From Anoplolepis gracilipes (taxonomy: Eukaryota; Arthropoda; Insecta; Hymenoptera; Formicidae): a DNA stretch of 64,000 nucleotides. Position numbers and translations under genes: made by a program. The stretch spans positions 11,020,501 to 11,084,500 of the forward strand of contig NC_132977.1 of assembly GCF_047496725.1 (NCBI RefSeq). The letters are read 5' to 3'. Shown here piece after piece: positions 36,112 through 48,968 of this stretch; position 1 is the first letter of the stretch; each line of letters opens with the position of its first letter. The notes under the pieces are model-generated. The model was not told the origin of the DNA. It was given only the letters and a program-made list of their open reading frames with translations, and searched no databases.

Positions 36112-39068
36112 TTCGTTCAATTTCTACGTCAAATTCAGTTTTTTTTTCTTTTTTTTTTTAACTGATTTAAATTCTTAAAACTAATACTACAACACATTTT
36201 TACAAGTTTCAATATATTATTACTGTATTAACATGGTTTGATTTCTTCTCTGAATATTTAATCACAAGAGATTAATGATAGATACGTATATTTCCTTTTA
36301 GAATCGACTTTTTCAACAGCGAAAATTTTAAGAAGAACATTCTTCTTGCAATTTTTTTAATTTTCAATATAAAGTAACTTGCAATATTAAATTTCCGTTA
36401 AATAAAGTTCATTCGCGGGACAATATAAAAACTAAAGTTTTACTATGTAAGTCTGTGTGTACTCTTGAAATTAAATTTACTGAAAGTTTGTAATCTTAAA
36501 TATTAAATATCTCCCGTAAATATTTCGTTATTTCTTCTAGAGAAAAGATAAATTTGCAGATACAATTCAAGAAATACACAACTCGGATGAATAACCTGTA
36601 CTTAACAATTTTTTTTTTAAATACAAACAAACTTTGCACTCTATTGAAAGAATTGTGTACTCTAATAAGGATTTATTCTTTGTTTGCGAAAATGCAGTGA
36701 TTTTTAATCCGAACGAAAATTGTTACCGATTTCAGGATTTTTCCATTTCTAAAAATATATAAAATATACGAAAAGAAAAAAAAAACAAACGTGAATGTTT
36801 TAAATATACATTTAGTTATTTTTAAATATATATTTAGTTATTTAGTTTATTTTTGGTACAATTTTTTAAAGCATATATTGCTGAAAGTATCGAATGTGGC
36901 AGCATTGCAGTAGTAATATCGATAATATCGTATATTTCGAATATTGTATAGAACTTTGTGACGAATGGGTTAATCACTGAGTGAACGCATTATCGTCGCT
37001 ATCACAACGGCGCAGGGGAGGAATATAAATTCTACGTTATACGAAGGGGCGCAAAATGCACGTAATAAAATTTCGTTACAGTGCATCACGTCACGGACTA
37101 AAATTGTCCGAACGAATATATTAATATTTGACGCAATAAGCGGAGCGTAATGTGTATTTTGAATGTAATGTGAAGCGAATTGTAATCGCGCCATGCCGAT
37201 TACGTCTCGTATCGAGCGACGAAGTCTCCTTCTCCCCGCTTCGTCAATATATTGAAATAAACTTCTCCGCATCGCGTAAACGATTTTTTTAATATCCCGT
37301 GCGTTGACGTGTGCGCCACAGCAATCGATTTTACGACGCGCACCGAATGGATTTTAAAATTGTTTATCAAAGCGACCGAATGCACGAGCGTTATGCAGAA
37401 ATTAAAATCCACGATTCCAAAAAGCGACGTGGTTAATGACTTTCAGCGTCACTCGCCTGCTTGTATTGCGTTATATGAAATCGGTAAAAAGTACACATTA
37501 TCATTTCTTCTCACAAGTACAGAAAGAGGCAGAAAGAGGAAGAGACTGATGTATTATGTAGCAAATTTCTAGCAAAGAGCTAACAATAAGATTTCCTGGT
37601 ATATGTGTTGTTTGCATTGTTCTCCTAATATTTGTAGATTATGTACATCGGATATTGCACTCTCAAAATTAAAGGGGACGATAATCGAGATTGGTTTAGA
37701 CTTCGAGATCCTCTATTCAATTCCGTGAGAGCGTTAAAAAGCTGAATAAAGCGCTAGATGACATGTTGATCAAACCTTTCTACGAATATGCCGCATTCGA
37801 AATTTAGTGGACGCAAGAAATTAGATGGTACGTCGATCGAGGAACCCCCATGTGAAAACCGACCGAACGAACCGAAGAGTAGATAAGTAATTATTTTTAA
37901 AATGCGGCGGAAGAGGCGGAGGTAGATGCAAGATAGGTAGTCCGAGGGGGGCCTCGGTCGACAAGGGTGAAAACCGAACCACGCCTATTTTGTTTGTCTA
38001 TATGTGTGTGTATGCAAGTGTGTACACACACGCGTATATCTATTTACGAGCCAGACAAGAGAACACAGCTGGTCATAAAGGCGAAAGAGTACATGAAAGA
38101 AACGTTAAATTATCACGTTACGAGCTAATCAGCCGTAAAATTTATCGTAGCATGCTTTCTAATATATATATACGCAAAATATATACAGTTTTGCGAGCGT
38201 GAGAGATATGTATAATACACCCGTTTAATTAAGAATTAAATGTATAAAATAGAATCGGATGATCAAAGAACATTATCTCGTTACTTCTGATATTTCTATG
38301 CATTTAAATCTCGATTCTCGACGAAAAGATTATTGCAAATCCTCTCTTTTTTGATATAGGTATCTAGATATTCATAGTATGAAATACACGAGGATATATA
38401 TACACATATATCGCGTAGCGATAAATAAAAGCGAAATCGAGTCAAAAATAGAGGCAAATAAAGGCAAACATCGATTCAAAATACAGTAAAATATAATAGT
38501 ATACTAAAATAAAGTCTAGAGTATATAGAATGAGGATATAGGATATTATTCAAATACTTAAATGTTTAGAAGTATATTTAGACATATTTAAATATTTTTT
38601 AAATTTAGAAATTTTAAGATATTAAAATATTTAAATAATTGAAATAAATTGAAATTCAATTTGAAATACATATTTATTGAAATTGTAAATTCTATTGAAA
38701 ATATTTATAGAATTAATTCAAGAAATCTTGTTTCAAAGTTTCTCTAAATGATGCGTTGACTAACATACGATAAGTATGATAAGTGCTACCTTCGTTTAAT
38801 GACCGTTTTAATCACAATTAATCCGAATGCTGAATTCCAAGCGCGTTAATAATATAGTGAGTTTAAGTTTGCACTCGATTCACAAGTGTCGGACGGATTA
38901 TCAATTTTGCAATGTAACCCACTGTAAAGTTTGAGAATCGCACAATGACCGTAATAAAGGTAGCTTTAATAATGTCGTGTTTGCGCAATCTCATCGCTAC
39001 TCGAGGTTTACTTCCAGAGACAAGTAATTCCGGTTGCATCTGTTTGACCAATTATTGACCAAAGTAAT
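36112..39068. other. Non-coding, mostly AT-rich stretch
   Basis: AT-rich at 36.1-36.95 kb and 38.2-38.9 kb, with short tandem repetition of TTTAGTTATTT near 36810-36850. The 36.97-37.6 kb block is richer in GC and has open frames on both strands but no recognised domain. Confidence 0.6.
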
Positions 39069-39383
39069 AACGTGGAAGAAATGGCAGAAACTTTTTATTT
39101 GATGCGAGAAAGACTATAATGCGCCATTGTGATTGTGATACAACAAATCGAAACTGAACGAAATCGATAAGCAGAGATTTATTTCAAACTTTTAATTGTT
39201 AAATAAAAGATTAATTGAAAGAAAGAAATTCTTCAGTAAGATGAACGTTTTATTTTCAGTTATTGAAACGATAGTTTTGCAATAACGCAAAAATAAATAA
39301 CTCCAAACCAAGATATATTTATATAAAAATATAATGGTAACGTTTTTAAACAAAATACAAAAAAAGCTATAAAAAAATAAAAT
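39069..39383 (+). repeat. Segmental duplication, block A (copy 1)
   Basis: 315 bases nearly identical, same orientation, to 48654-48967. Only a few substitutions were seen, such as G/C at about 39101 and G/T at about 39123. The block contains no gene. After it this copy continues into unrelated DNA, whereas the other copy continues into the satellite array. Confidence 0.97.
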
Positions 39384-39767
39384 ATTTTTACGAGAATTGT
39401 TTTTTCTATGACAATAGTCAATCAACAGCTTGATAAGATTTTTTATATAATCTTTTTAAGAAAATATTTTTCTATACCAATATATATATATTGGTATATG
39501 TATTTGTTGCTTGCGTTATCTGACGGATCTGTGAAATGCCCGTTGAAAAATCTGCTACTACCAGAGAATGGACTGACCGTAAAGCTATATTAAATTGATA
39601 TAGTGAATTATTTTTTATTTTCCCGGCGAGAAACTTTGCCGCCGAATTAATTCAAATCTATGGTGCTGCAATATATATATGTATTATAAAAGTTTCGCAG
39701 GGCAAACTTCCTTCTCTTCCTATCACCATCGTCGTCGCTGTCTCGTTCTATGTATTATATATGTGCT

Positions 39768-39768
<1 letters not shown>

Positions 39769-39804
<36 letters not shown>
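39769..39804. repeat. (TA)n microsatellite
   Basis: About 17 TA units between duplication blocks A and B. Confidence 0.95.
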
Positions 39805-39807
<3 letters not shown>

Positions 39808-40505
39808 GATATTATACGCTGTGCTTTGACGACGATGAAAAATTTCGAATTCTTTTTATGCTGCGAATATACAGATAATAGCGTTTCAACTACATATCCA
39901 CCGGTGTTATATTGTATGTTCAATATTAATTACGACTCTCAAAGGCTCAAAAATAGTAATTATCAATCTTCACATATATACATGGTTTTTTGATTTACAG
40001 CAGAAGATTACGTTAACAAAATACAGAAAAGGAGCTAACAATAGAGCAATCGGTGATACGTGGGCGTCGTTTTATATACGTTTCTTCGTCGCGGACGCTC
40101 GTAAACCGTTCGAAATACAAACTTCCGGTAGACAACAAATGTGCCAGTCGTAAAACTTAAGAGGCGAGACGGCGCTACTGCGGTTTGCGGTAGTAATCGC
40201 CGAAAGGACAAAGAGAGAGCGGACATGACATCGTCTCACGCGGGCGAGTGTATGTATATTTTGACAGGCAGTGAGTCAAGACCCCGGGAAGTATGGTGTT
40301 AAGCTAAATTCGGTCGCGTCATTACTGACAAATGTTGAGACTGGCGGGATGTAAGACAAAAGAGCGTAAGTGAAAGAAACGTCAGCGGCGATTTTGGGCA
40401 AACAGATGCATAGATAAAATCTCAATAATCCATAAACATTATTAAATCTGCCGGATATGCAGCCAGATGTGAACGAGATGTGTGCAATTAAATAGTTCAA
40501 ATATG

Positions 40506-40830
40506 TATATGATAGCTTTTCATTTTTTACAGACGCAGGATACAAATACACTTTAACGATCGAGATCCACAGTGCCATTTACATAGTGCAGCGACTCACA
40601 ATTTATCTAATCTCCCTGATAAGCTTAAATTTTTTTATTAATAATCCTTTTTATTAATTATTAAATTCTATTTTAGGGAAAGAAATATATATTTTACTAC
40701 GTGCCAAAATGACGTAAATTGGAGTAAATGTTATTAAAGAATGTCTAATGCAAACACATAAAGATTCGCGAAAATAAACGGTTTGGAATAATTATTTCCT
40801 ACGTCGTTTTAGCGACTGTTGCATTGTACT
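40506..40830 (+). repeat. Segmental duplication, block B (copy 1)
   Basis: 325 bases present in inverted orientation at 49844-50168, with few differences. A minus-strand ATG frame crosses the block in both copies (MALWISIVKVYLYPASVKNE) but diverges immediately outside it. The shared peptide therefore reflects duplicated DNA, not a conserved protein. Confidence 0.97.
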
Positions 40831-41597
40831 CGCATTCACGTAGAAATTGATTTATCCATTTCGGTTACCGTAACATATTCAAGTACGCATGTAATCGCGT
40901 TTATTTGCGCGATACGGCTACAACGCAAAACCGCTAAACGCCATCGTGTACGTGACATACGGTTGGGAATAACGTTCCTAATGACACAGTACATACGTAT
41001 GTATATGTATGTGCCAACATAATGTTTGCATTTTTCATGCAATTCTCCCGCTGAATCTCTCGAATACCAACGTCCCTTCAATCTTTCACTCTTTATTGCA
41101 AAGAGAAATTTGATCCTCAGAAATGTTTATTATCTCGAATTTTCAATGTCTAATATAAAAATAGCGCTTCAATAATTTGTTAAAGACAACGCTTTGTTTC
41201 TACACTTTTATCGCTATTTTTTAATTATTTAATTTGTTGAACTTTCCGCCAACTCAATATAATCTTTCTAGTAGCGCATAATCAAAACGCGTAGACGTGC
41301 TTATAAAAATATAGATTGTTAAGAAATAATTAAAAACTTAATTGAAAATGTAAGCTTAAAGATTTAATATCTTCAAAGCTTAAAATTGTATTTAATTATT
41401 TTATTATTTACATATTTTCTACCTTTCTAAAATATATTTAATATCACAATTTAATTATCAATTTATGTGATTATAATGCAGTACGTTTAGCATGGAAATT
41501 TTTTTTTAAATGTCTTTTGAAATAAATTTTTTCGCTGTGAATTGAATATATATATATACATGCTGTTTCAAACAAAATTATGTTTGATAAAAAATGC

Positions 41598-41983
41598 TTC
41601 ATCTAATTGTAAGTCATAATATTAAATTTAATGACATTTGATGGCGTTATCGATTTCATATTTTATACACGACATTTCAAATTACTATACGGAAGAAATT
41701 TTCATAATTCCCCCCTCTCTATCTTTCTCTTTCTTTGTCAAAGCGATTTATGCTTCTCGATGCACTTACGAGAATAATGCAAAGTAATTAAATTAAACTC
41801 AAGATTAAATTAATTTAAGATTAAATTAAATAGAATAAAATACTGTTTAAATAATTGAATTAACCAAAAACATTGAATTAATGCATAAAATTCAACGTGT
41901 ATTTTTTGTTTAAATGTTTCTCGTTTTTTCTTTCAAAGTTTTTTTTTTAATCGGTTCGAGGAGCAGTGAAACTTAACTTAATA
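41598..41983 (+). repeat. Segmental duplication, blocks C and D (copy 1)
   Basis: Block C (41598-41654) is found inverted at 49779-49835. Block D (41668-41983) is found in direct orientation at 50169-50481. Between blocks B and C copy 1 has 767 bases that are absent from copy 2, where B and C are only about eight bases apart. Confidence 0.95.
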
Positions 41984-43655
41984 AAGTGAAGTTAATTTCA
42001 TAACAAAAGCAGCGCTTTATATTCATATACTAGCCATCGATAACGATAATTAAAATTATATAAATGTTCGTTAATCGCGCTATGCCATCATTACTTTTTG
42101 CAAAAGAGACTTTCCAGCGAATTCTTTCCGCACTTATGTTAATCGCGCGAAGCGATAATTGCGTGCGATTGTTAACAGCTGCTACCGTCGTCGTCGTCGT
42201 CGAAGAAGAACGTCAGGATAAACGCGTAGGTGGAAGCAACGCGATGTTATTTCCTTCGACCAGTCGTAAAACGAACATTTCGGAGTGCGAAACGATTCGA
42301 TAAACAACGTACTTTCTCGAGCTACTAAAGCGTAGAGAGTCACGATGCAGCGATGTTATGACAGCCGTAAAGAATCGTTCGTGAAACGTAATGAGTACAA
42401 ACGCGCCGTGTGTGATCCTCGCTATAGTGAGCGACTTTATCAGGAGTATGTAGATTTGCGCATAACGACCGCTGTGATGAAAATGTACGACGAAAATGTT
42501 GCCGATCCGCGGCAGTATTGATATTCACGGGGTCATAATTTTCACGGAAGTATCCGAAGCAACTGAACCCTATCGAAGAATAATAATCATAAATAAGGAG
42601 AATTCTCTGCACACGTTATACGTATGATGTCGATAATGATATAACATTGTGGCAATTGACACTCTACTTTTAATAAACTGTAGGTAGTTTTGCAGAAAAT
42701 CACAAATTTTTTTAACAACAATAATTTCGCTGGTAATAAAAAATTTTTTAAATAGGTTAACATTGTTTGTATTAAAAATTTAATTTATTTTTTTAAAAAG
42801 TAAAGAGTTAAATTCAAAAGTGACCAAAGCGAAAGGTTAAAAAATCGATCACGTTCAAAAGCAGCAGAGTGTATACTTAAAAAAAAAAAAAAAAACTATA
42901 TTTTACCTTTTAAAATTAAAACATAACCAATAAAATAAATAAAGATTGTAAATAAAACTTTTTGAATATAATATGTGATATAAATAATATATTTCATATA
43001 GAAACTCATTTTAATAATAAATTTCATATAGAAACTTATTTTAATGGTGGAAATAAAATATCATTATTATTATTATGATTATTATTATGATCTTTTTGTG
43101 ATGGGATCATTGTTATTTTTATTTTAATTAATTCTAATGAAAGAGTAAACTAAAGAGGAAATTTGAACTCGATTGATTTTGATTATTTATTACTCTGGAT
43201 TATAGCAATCAAAAGCGAATACTCGTCAAAAAGAATAGCGCGAAGATTGTAATGACACACGTTGTATAAATTATAAATTATTCCAATCGGTTTGCCTCAC
43301 AAATGATGATAAAAGCACATCGATGTTTATTCCACAATTCATTACTGGAACGCAATGGAATCTCGCGAGATTATTGAACAACAATCATAAATAAATGACG
43401 CGGTCAACGGTAAATATCAATGTCAGGTTGTAAAAAAGTACGTATCTCCCCTTCCCACGTACAGGCACAAAGTAAATGCGTATTGTATGCGCCTATCGCA
43501 ATGAAAAAGTGTGTTAGCGATGCATCCAGCGGAAATACGCGCTATAATGGCCCACATAATAACTTATATAGTGATATAGTGATCGGCGGATGGAAAATCG
43601 ATAACGTCAAATATATGATAACCATACAACGGCAACGTTTTATGTATAAAAAGTA
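41984..43655. other. Non-coding stretch
   Basis: Mixed sequence. Holds (GTC)n at about 42188-42203, poly(A) at 42879-42895 and a two-copy 32-base tandem (TTTCATATAGAAACT) near 42990-43045. Frames at 42064-42303 (+) and 42340-42612 (-) have no recognised family. Confidence 0.6.
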
Positions 43656-43659
43656 GCGA

Positions 43660-43985
43660 TAAATGTAGAAAAAGCGCAATAAATAGAATAAACATCATGT
43701 GGAGATCCGATCCGTAAATTTCAAAACAGTGACGTCGTGATGAAAATAAATAGTTGTCAAAAAACTTCACGAACAAAATGGAAGATATACAGATTTAAAT
43801 ATTACAACACTCAATAGAAAGTTTTTAGCTTTTTTTTTTTTTTTTTTTGTTAAAGTGCAAAAATGCATCACTCTTGATAATAAGCTTTAGTGCACAATAG
43901 TATACAAAAACAACAAGAATTAAAATTGGGCTCTAAAAAATGCGTTCCGTTTCTAAAATATATAAAGTTTTGAAACAAAACAATT
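43660..43985 (+). repeat. Diverged tandem repeat, copy 1
   Basis: Aligns in the same orientation with 44130-44440. Shared anchors, in order, are GATCCGTAAATTT, TTTAAATAT, ATAGAAAGTTT, a poly(T) run (43830-43848), GCATC and a TGATAATAA-like block. Identity is moderate, so the duplication is old. No coding capacity was found. Confidence 0.65.
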
Positions 43986-44129
43986 CTCAAATAAAAATTT
44001 TACGTTATAGATATTACAAAAACTTATATTCCTTTTACGTATATTTTTAGACTTAATTAATTATACTAAAATTTTACTTCACATATTCAGCAGCTATTTT
44101 CGTGTAAAAAATGACGAGTATCGAAAAGC

Positions 44130-44305
44130 TGGATAAATAAGATAAATAATGCGTAGATCCGTAAATTTTTAAACTTTTAAGCAGGAACGTTACACACGAC
44201 GCGAAGAGAAGTTTCAATGAATAGAATAAAAGAATGTATGTACATAGAAATAGATTTGAATAATTTAAATATCGTGCAATAGAACGCGATAGAAAGTTTG
44301 CGAAC

Positions 44306-44339
<34 letters not shown>

Positions 44340-44440
44340 AGAAACGCATCTCTCCTGATGATAAACTATCGGGATGCACGATATTGAAAATAACATGAGT
44401 AAAGATTGAAATTGTTCACGTCTATAGAAATGCATTATAT
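44130..44440 (+). repeat. Diverged tandem repeat, copy 2
   Basis: Second copy of the 43660-43985 unit, with a longer poly(T) run (44309-44337). The T run ends in GCAG, which mimics a splice acceptor but has no open exon after it in conserved frame. Confidence 0.65.
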
Positions 44441-44866
44441 TTCTATGTAAAATATAAGTATAAATTCCCCAGCAAAATAGTACTCACACTTTATGTTGTA
44501 CACGATGTGAAGGAGATGCTCGTTTCGAGTACGCGATACATAATTGTATAATTGCCACAGTCGCCGGCATCATTTAACTCGACATTTATTTCCCGTGCCC
44601 GCTTTCTTTCTCCCGTATTGCTCATGCTTAGAATTCGAAAGAGGATTACTCCAATTACGAAAGTGCCTGACGGTAGAAAATGCCACGAGTAGACGTGCAG
44701 GAACGTAGATGAGGATCAGGGCTATCAACTCTTTGTTAATTAAAACGCCCGGGAAACGTTTCGTCGGAGGAAATGTAGCGTACGTCAAATATTTCACGTG
44801 AAGGTAGAAAGAGCGTTCGAGTACGAAAGTGTTCATTGCCGCGCGAGTTACTTCTTATATACACAT

Positions 44867-44868
<2 letters not shown>

Positions 44869-44912
<44 letters not shown>
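44869..44912. repeat. (CT)n microsatellite
   Basis: About 21 CT units. Confidence 0.96.
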
Positions 44913-44916
<4 letters not shown>

Positions 44917-45626
44917 TTCTTTCGCCATGGATTTTCCGGCATTCGTTCGGCGAAAGCGCGTCTCCTCTTTTCTCTAGAGAGATATTCGCCGCATGTCGCT
45001 GCCGACTCTTATCGTTAGCAAGGGAGAAAGGAGAGGGGAGGGAAGATCGACGAGAGAACATCTCGGCTAATTAAGATCTTGTAAAAAGCCACCCTGCCAT
45101 CGCGAATCCGTGATAACGATAAACACTCGTTTTTCGGCGGAACTCCGAAAGCCAAGACTACGACACTGTTTATCTTATCTCGAAAAATATCCCCGGCCAG
45201 ATTTTGGGGGAGCTTTCTTGATTCGCAGTGGAAATTTGTATTTATATAATATTTCACATTGAACGCTACATGAAATGATTAATTTTCTTAGTCTACGATG
45301 ACAAATGTAGAGATGTAATCATCTATATATGAGAAAAATAACGAGTGCAGACACACAGGGACAATATGTTTAGAATTAAACGTGAATTATAAAGATACGG
45401 ATCTCTATCACCGGGGCTATAAACTGCTAGTCATCTCTACTATTCCCATAAACGCGCTGCTTCGGGCTCTAATAGGCACCATAAAACTCACTCAAGCATC
45501 TAGCATGTTTTTCACTTTAAATTAAAAACCTTTTGCTTATTTAGAAAATTCTTGTGTCTCTTTGTTACGAAGCTCATATCCGTCAACATCAACTTTGAAG
45601 ATGCAGTAAACAAAGTGAGAGTGAGA

Positions 45627-45649
45627 AAGAGCAAGAGCAAGAGCAAGAG

Positions 45650-45691
<42 letters not shown>
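45627..45691. repeat. Compound (AGAGCA)n-(GA)n microsatellite
   Basis: Four AGAGCA-type hexamers (45627-45653) run directly into about 19 GA units. The hexamer looks like a point-mutated GA tract that then expanded. Confidence 0.96.
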
Positions 45692-45696
<5 letters not shown>

Positions 45697-46678
45697 AGGA
45701 GAGAGAAATAAATTGATTTCCCTTAATAATTTCTTATCCTTATCTTCAGTCACCAAGCAAGAAACTGAAGCAAAAGACCAAACTGTCTTGAAGGAGTTTA
45801 CCTTTTGCTCCACTAAACTTCTTTCTCAAAGTAAGTATGAAGTTTAGGGCAAAGATTAACTTGAAGGTAATTTTTAAAATGTCTTCCTCCTTCATCTTCA
45901 TGCTGGACTTAAAACGCGGAGGTAGAAGATGTTTCCGATTCAGCTATATGTTTTCAACTTAAATTTATAAATCTACTCTCTATCAAGGAAGATATTTAAA
46001 CAATATTAAGTATGCTTGTCTCAATTAGTTAATATATGCTTTAGATTTATTTGCAAGGAATTTAGCGTTTGTACATTCAAATAAAATATTAGTCGAGAAA
46101 TTTTAACAATACAATTATTATAAAATATTTTCAGCAATAAAAATCAGAGAAAAAAAACGTATAATCGAATGTTTCAATTCACAAGTAAACAATGTTCGAA
46201 AAAAAAAAAATGATCTGTTTCTCTTAATAATTTCCTTATTTTTTTCTGTAAACATAAACTACTAAACATCAATTATAATTTCGTAATGTCTGCAAGGTCT
46301 CGAAAAGAAAAGCCGTAAAGTCATGTATTAAGTAATGAATAGAGTTATGCGTCACCGGAAAACGAGCGGCCATTGCCTCTGTCTCCCTATTGTTCTCCAC
46401 CAAATCGGCGGCCTGAATCTGCGCTGTCTACTCCACGAGAGAGTTCCCCACAGATATTGTTTGTCCCCACATTACTTTCGACGCCGGCCCCCGGGGGACA
46501 AAAAAGTTTATTATCTCCGCTAACTCTGGCAAATTCGTTCATTTGGCAGAGATAGGGAACGGCCGGAGTCCACTCCCTAACTTTGCGCGTTAAGGTCGCT
46601 GATAGCGGCGCGATGGCCGTTTGGCTTTGACACGAGAATTCTTCGCGAACGATATGACGCTCGCAGAGCCAATGAGAT

Positions 46679-46704
46679 AAAAAAAAAAAAAAAAAAAAAA
46701 AAAA
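46679..46704. repeat. Poly(A) tract, 26 bases
   Basis: Pure A run in an otherwise CpG-rich block. Confidence 0.95.
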
Positions 46705-48352
46705 GAACAAAAAAGAAAGAAAATTCTCATAGAATTTTTCGATCGAAGGTTTCTCTCTAAAAGAACCGTACATTTCAAGAGAGACCGTGCTCTTATCTGG
46801 ATTACTATTGTTCTCTTTGTTGCACGGCACATTAACCGCCGCATATCGAGAATATTTTGCAAATAAAATAAATAATAAAAATATTAAAGAATTTAAAGAG
46901 AAGAAAATTATGGTATTTTCAGATAACTCAATGTAATGTAGTTACTAGGATCGTGTATATTTATATATGGAGGCGACGTATATAAAGTTTAGTAGTTGCA
47001 TAATGTGGTAATCGTGATCATTCCACGTGGATGACATTTAGGAGTTAAGAAGTTACGTATCTACAGCCATTCAGAAACGATGACTTAGTTTCCGAGTTTC
47101 CGGGTCTTTATGTCGAATACGTAAATCGATATCATGTAAAGCTAAATGGTGAAATTCTAGCGAGAATATGAAAATGTCTAGTTATGCAGCAATTCATAAA
47201 TGCCATAATAAATAAATCCTTGAATGCTTTATACTTTAGAGCCTGACATAAAGATAGAACCTCCGCAAGGAAATCTCCGCAAGAGAAAAAAGATAGAAAT
47301 TAAAATCAAATATTTTCGTATTTACATCATCCTTTTATACCGCTTTTTGAACGTGGAACAATCCATCAGCCCTCTTTATAAATGCAATTAATGCTACTGT
47401 AAATTTTTTCATTGTTCTTATTGTCAGTTGTAACAGTTGTACTGAACGTGACAATGGTTTCTTGCCAAAAATGTAACTTTGTCGCCCGTAAATGTAATAT
47501 TTGCAATAACCACCTCGTCATATATCTTTGGCATAACGCGCTATTGTAGTTACATATATTATATACATGCGCATCTCGAATCGAGAACACGAAGTAATAC
47601 ATCGAATAAATAATTCAATTCAATTTAAGTAATAAAAAGTGATGTGTCATTTATATAATAATATCTAATATTGTAAGCACCTAAGACAAAGAAACCAATA
47701 AAAGAGAAATTGTAAAAAAATCGAAATTACCGACCGACGACGCGTCAAAACAACATATACGAGATTTGCGGGAAAATAGGTCGATGTAAATAGTGGAGGT
47801 CGAAATAAGAAGACGGAAGTTTCGAAAAAGACGAACAGTAGGAGGAGATTGTCGAGCTCTCGAAGAAGAAGGTTGAGAGAGTGATAAAGAAAATATAAAG
47901 CTCGTGGAGGAGCGTGCGATTAGTGCGGAGTCAAATCAGTGAAATAGAGACAAAAAAAGAACAGAGTGTGCGAACAATAATTGCGAGGCATTGCATTATA
48001 TATATACAATTGTAAGCTGAATTCATTTAATTCTTGCCATTTGAAACTTTTCATTAAAATTTCATTTTACGTTAAGAAAAATAAAAAGTTACGTGTTTCG
48101 ATCATTGTGCGATAATTGCCCGAATATCCTGAATATTCTTACAATATATATAATATCTTTATTTCGCGCGATTTATACATATATATGTATATATATTATC
48201 TAATTTTGATTGAATATTTTCGAATAATTTAACGCATCTTAATTAATAATTGATATTACTTCACATTTATATATTGTTAATTATTAAGTAAAATAATTTT
48301 TAATTGTATAATGCTGCGTACGTAAATTATATAATTTTCCAATTGTTTTGAA

Positions 48353-48520
48353 AATATAATAAAGTGCGCGTTGCGTGTAATTAACGTGTCGATAGTGTCG
48401 TGCAAAGTGTCGCGCAATTGTCGTATTCTATCGATTAGCGCGATAATTAACTATTTTCGAATGAGTAGATGTGAAGAAAAATAAAAAAGCAATAAAAGAG
48501 ACAAATAAGAAAAGAAGAAA
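48353..48520 (+). repeat. Dispersed repeat family copy 2
   Basis: Aligns over about 160 bases with 9046-9230. Shared blocks include AATATAATAAA, an ATTAACGT block, GTGCAAAGT, TTGTCGTATTCT with GATTA, and GCAATAAAAGAGAC. It lies about 130 bases upstream of the duplicated block A. Confidence 0.55.
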
Positions 48521-48653
48521 ATACGCAAGAAGACATCAAACCTCAGAGTTATAGTAATTTTATATCATTATGTATAACGTAATATATATAAAATATAATA
48601 AATGTATATAAAATATTCCAAAGATTTCATTCTGAAGTATATTTAAAATATTA

Positions 48654-48967
48654 AACGTGGAAGAAATGGCAGAAACTTTTTATTTCATGCGAGAAAGACT
48701 ATAATGCTCCATTGTGATTGTGATACAACAAATCGAAACTGAACGAAATCGATAAGCAGAGATTTATTTCAAACTTTTAATTGTTAAATAAAAGATTAAT
48801 TGAAAGAAAGAAATTCTTCAGTAAGATGAACGTTTTATTTTCAGTTATTGAAACGATAGTTTTGCAATAATGCACAAATAAATAACTCCAAACCAAGATA
48901 TATTTATATAAAAATATAATGGTAACGTTTTTAAACAAAATACAAAAAAGCTATAAAAAAATAAAAT
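48654..48967 (+). repeat. Segmental duplication, block A (copy 2)
   Basis: Direct copy of 39069-39383. The match stops at AAAAT and the satellite array starts within two bases, so the array borders the duplication breakpoint exactly. Confidence 0.97.
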
Positions 48968-48968
48968 A

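Larger units (their letters stand above)
44445..48350. other. Stretch without recognisable genes
   Basis: CpG-rich at 44.5-45.2 kb and 46.3-46.8 kb, AT-rich elsewhere. The segment at 47.74-48.05 kb is purine-rich and resembles a 5' UTR or element leader, but no start or splice site could be defined. Contains the microsatellites listed separately. Confidence 0.55.
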
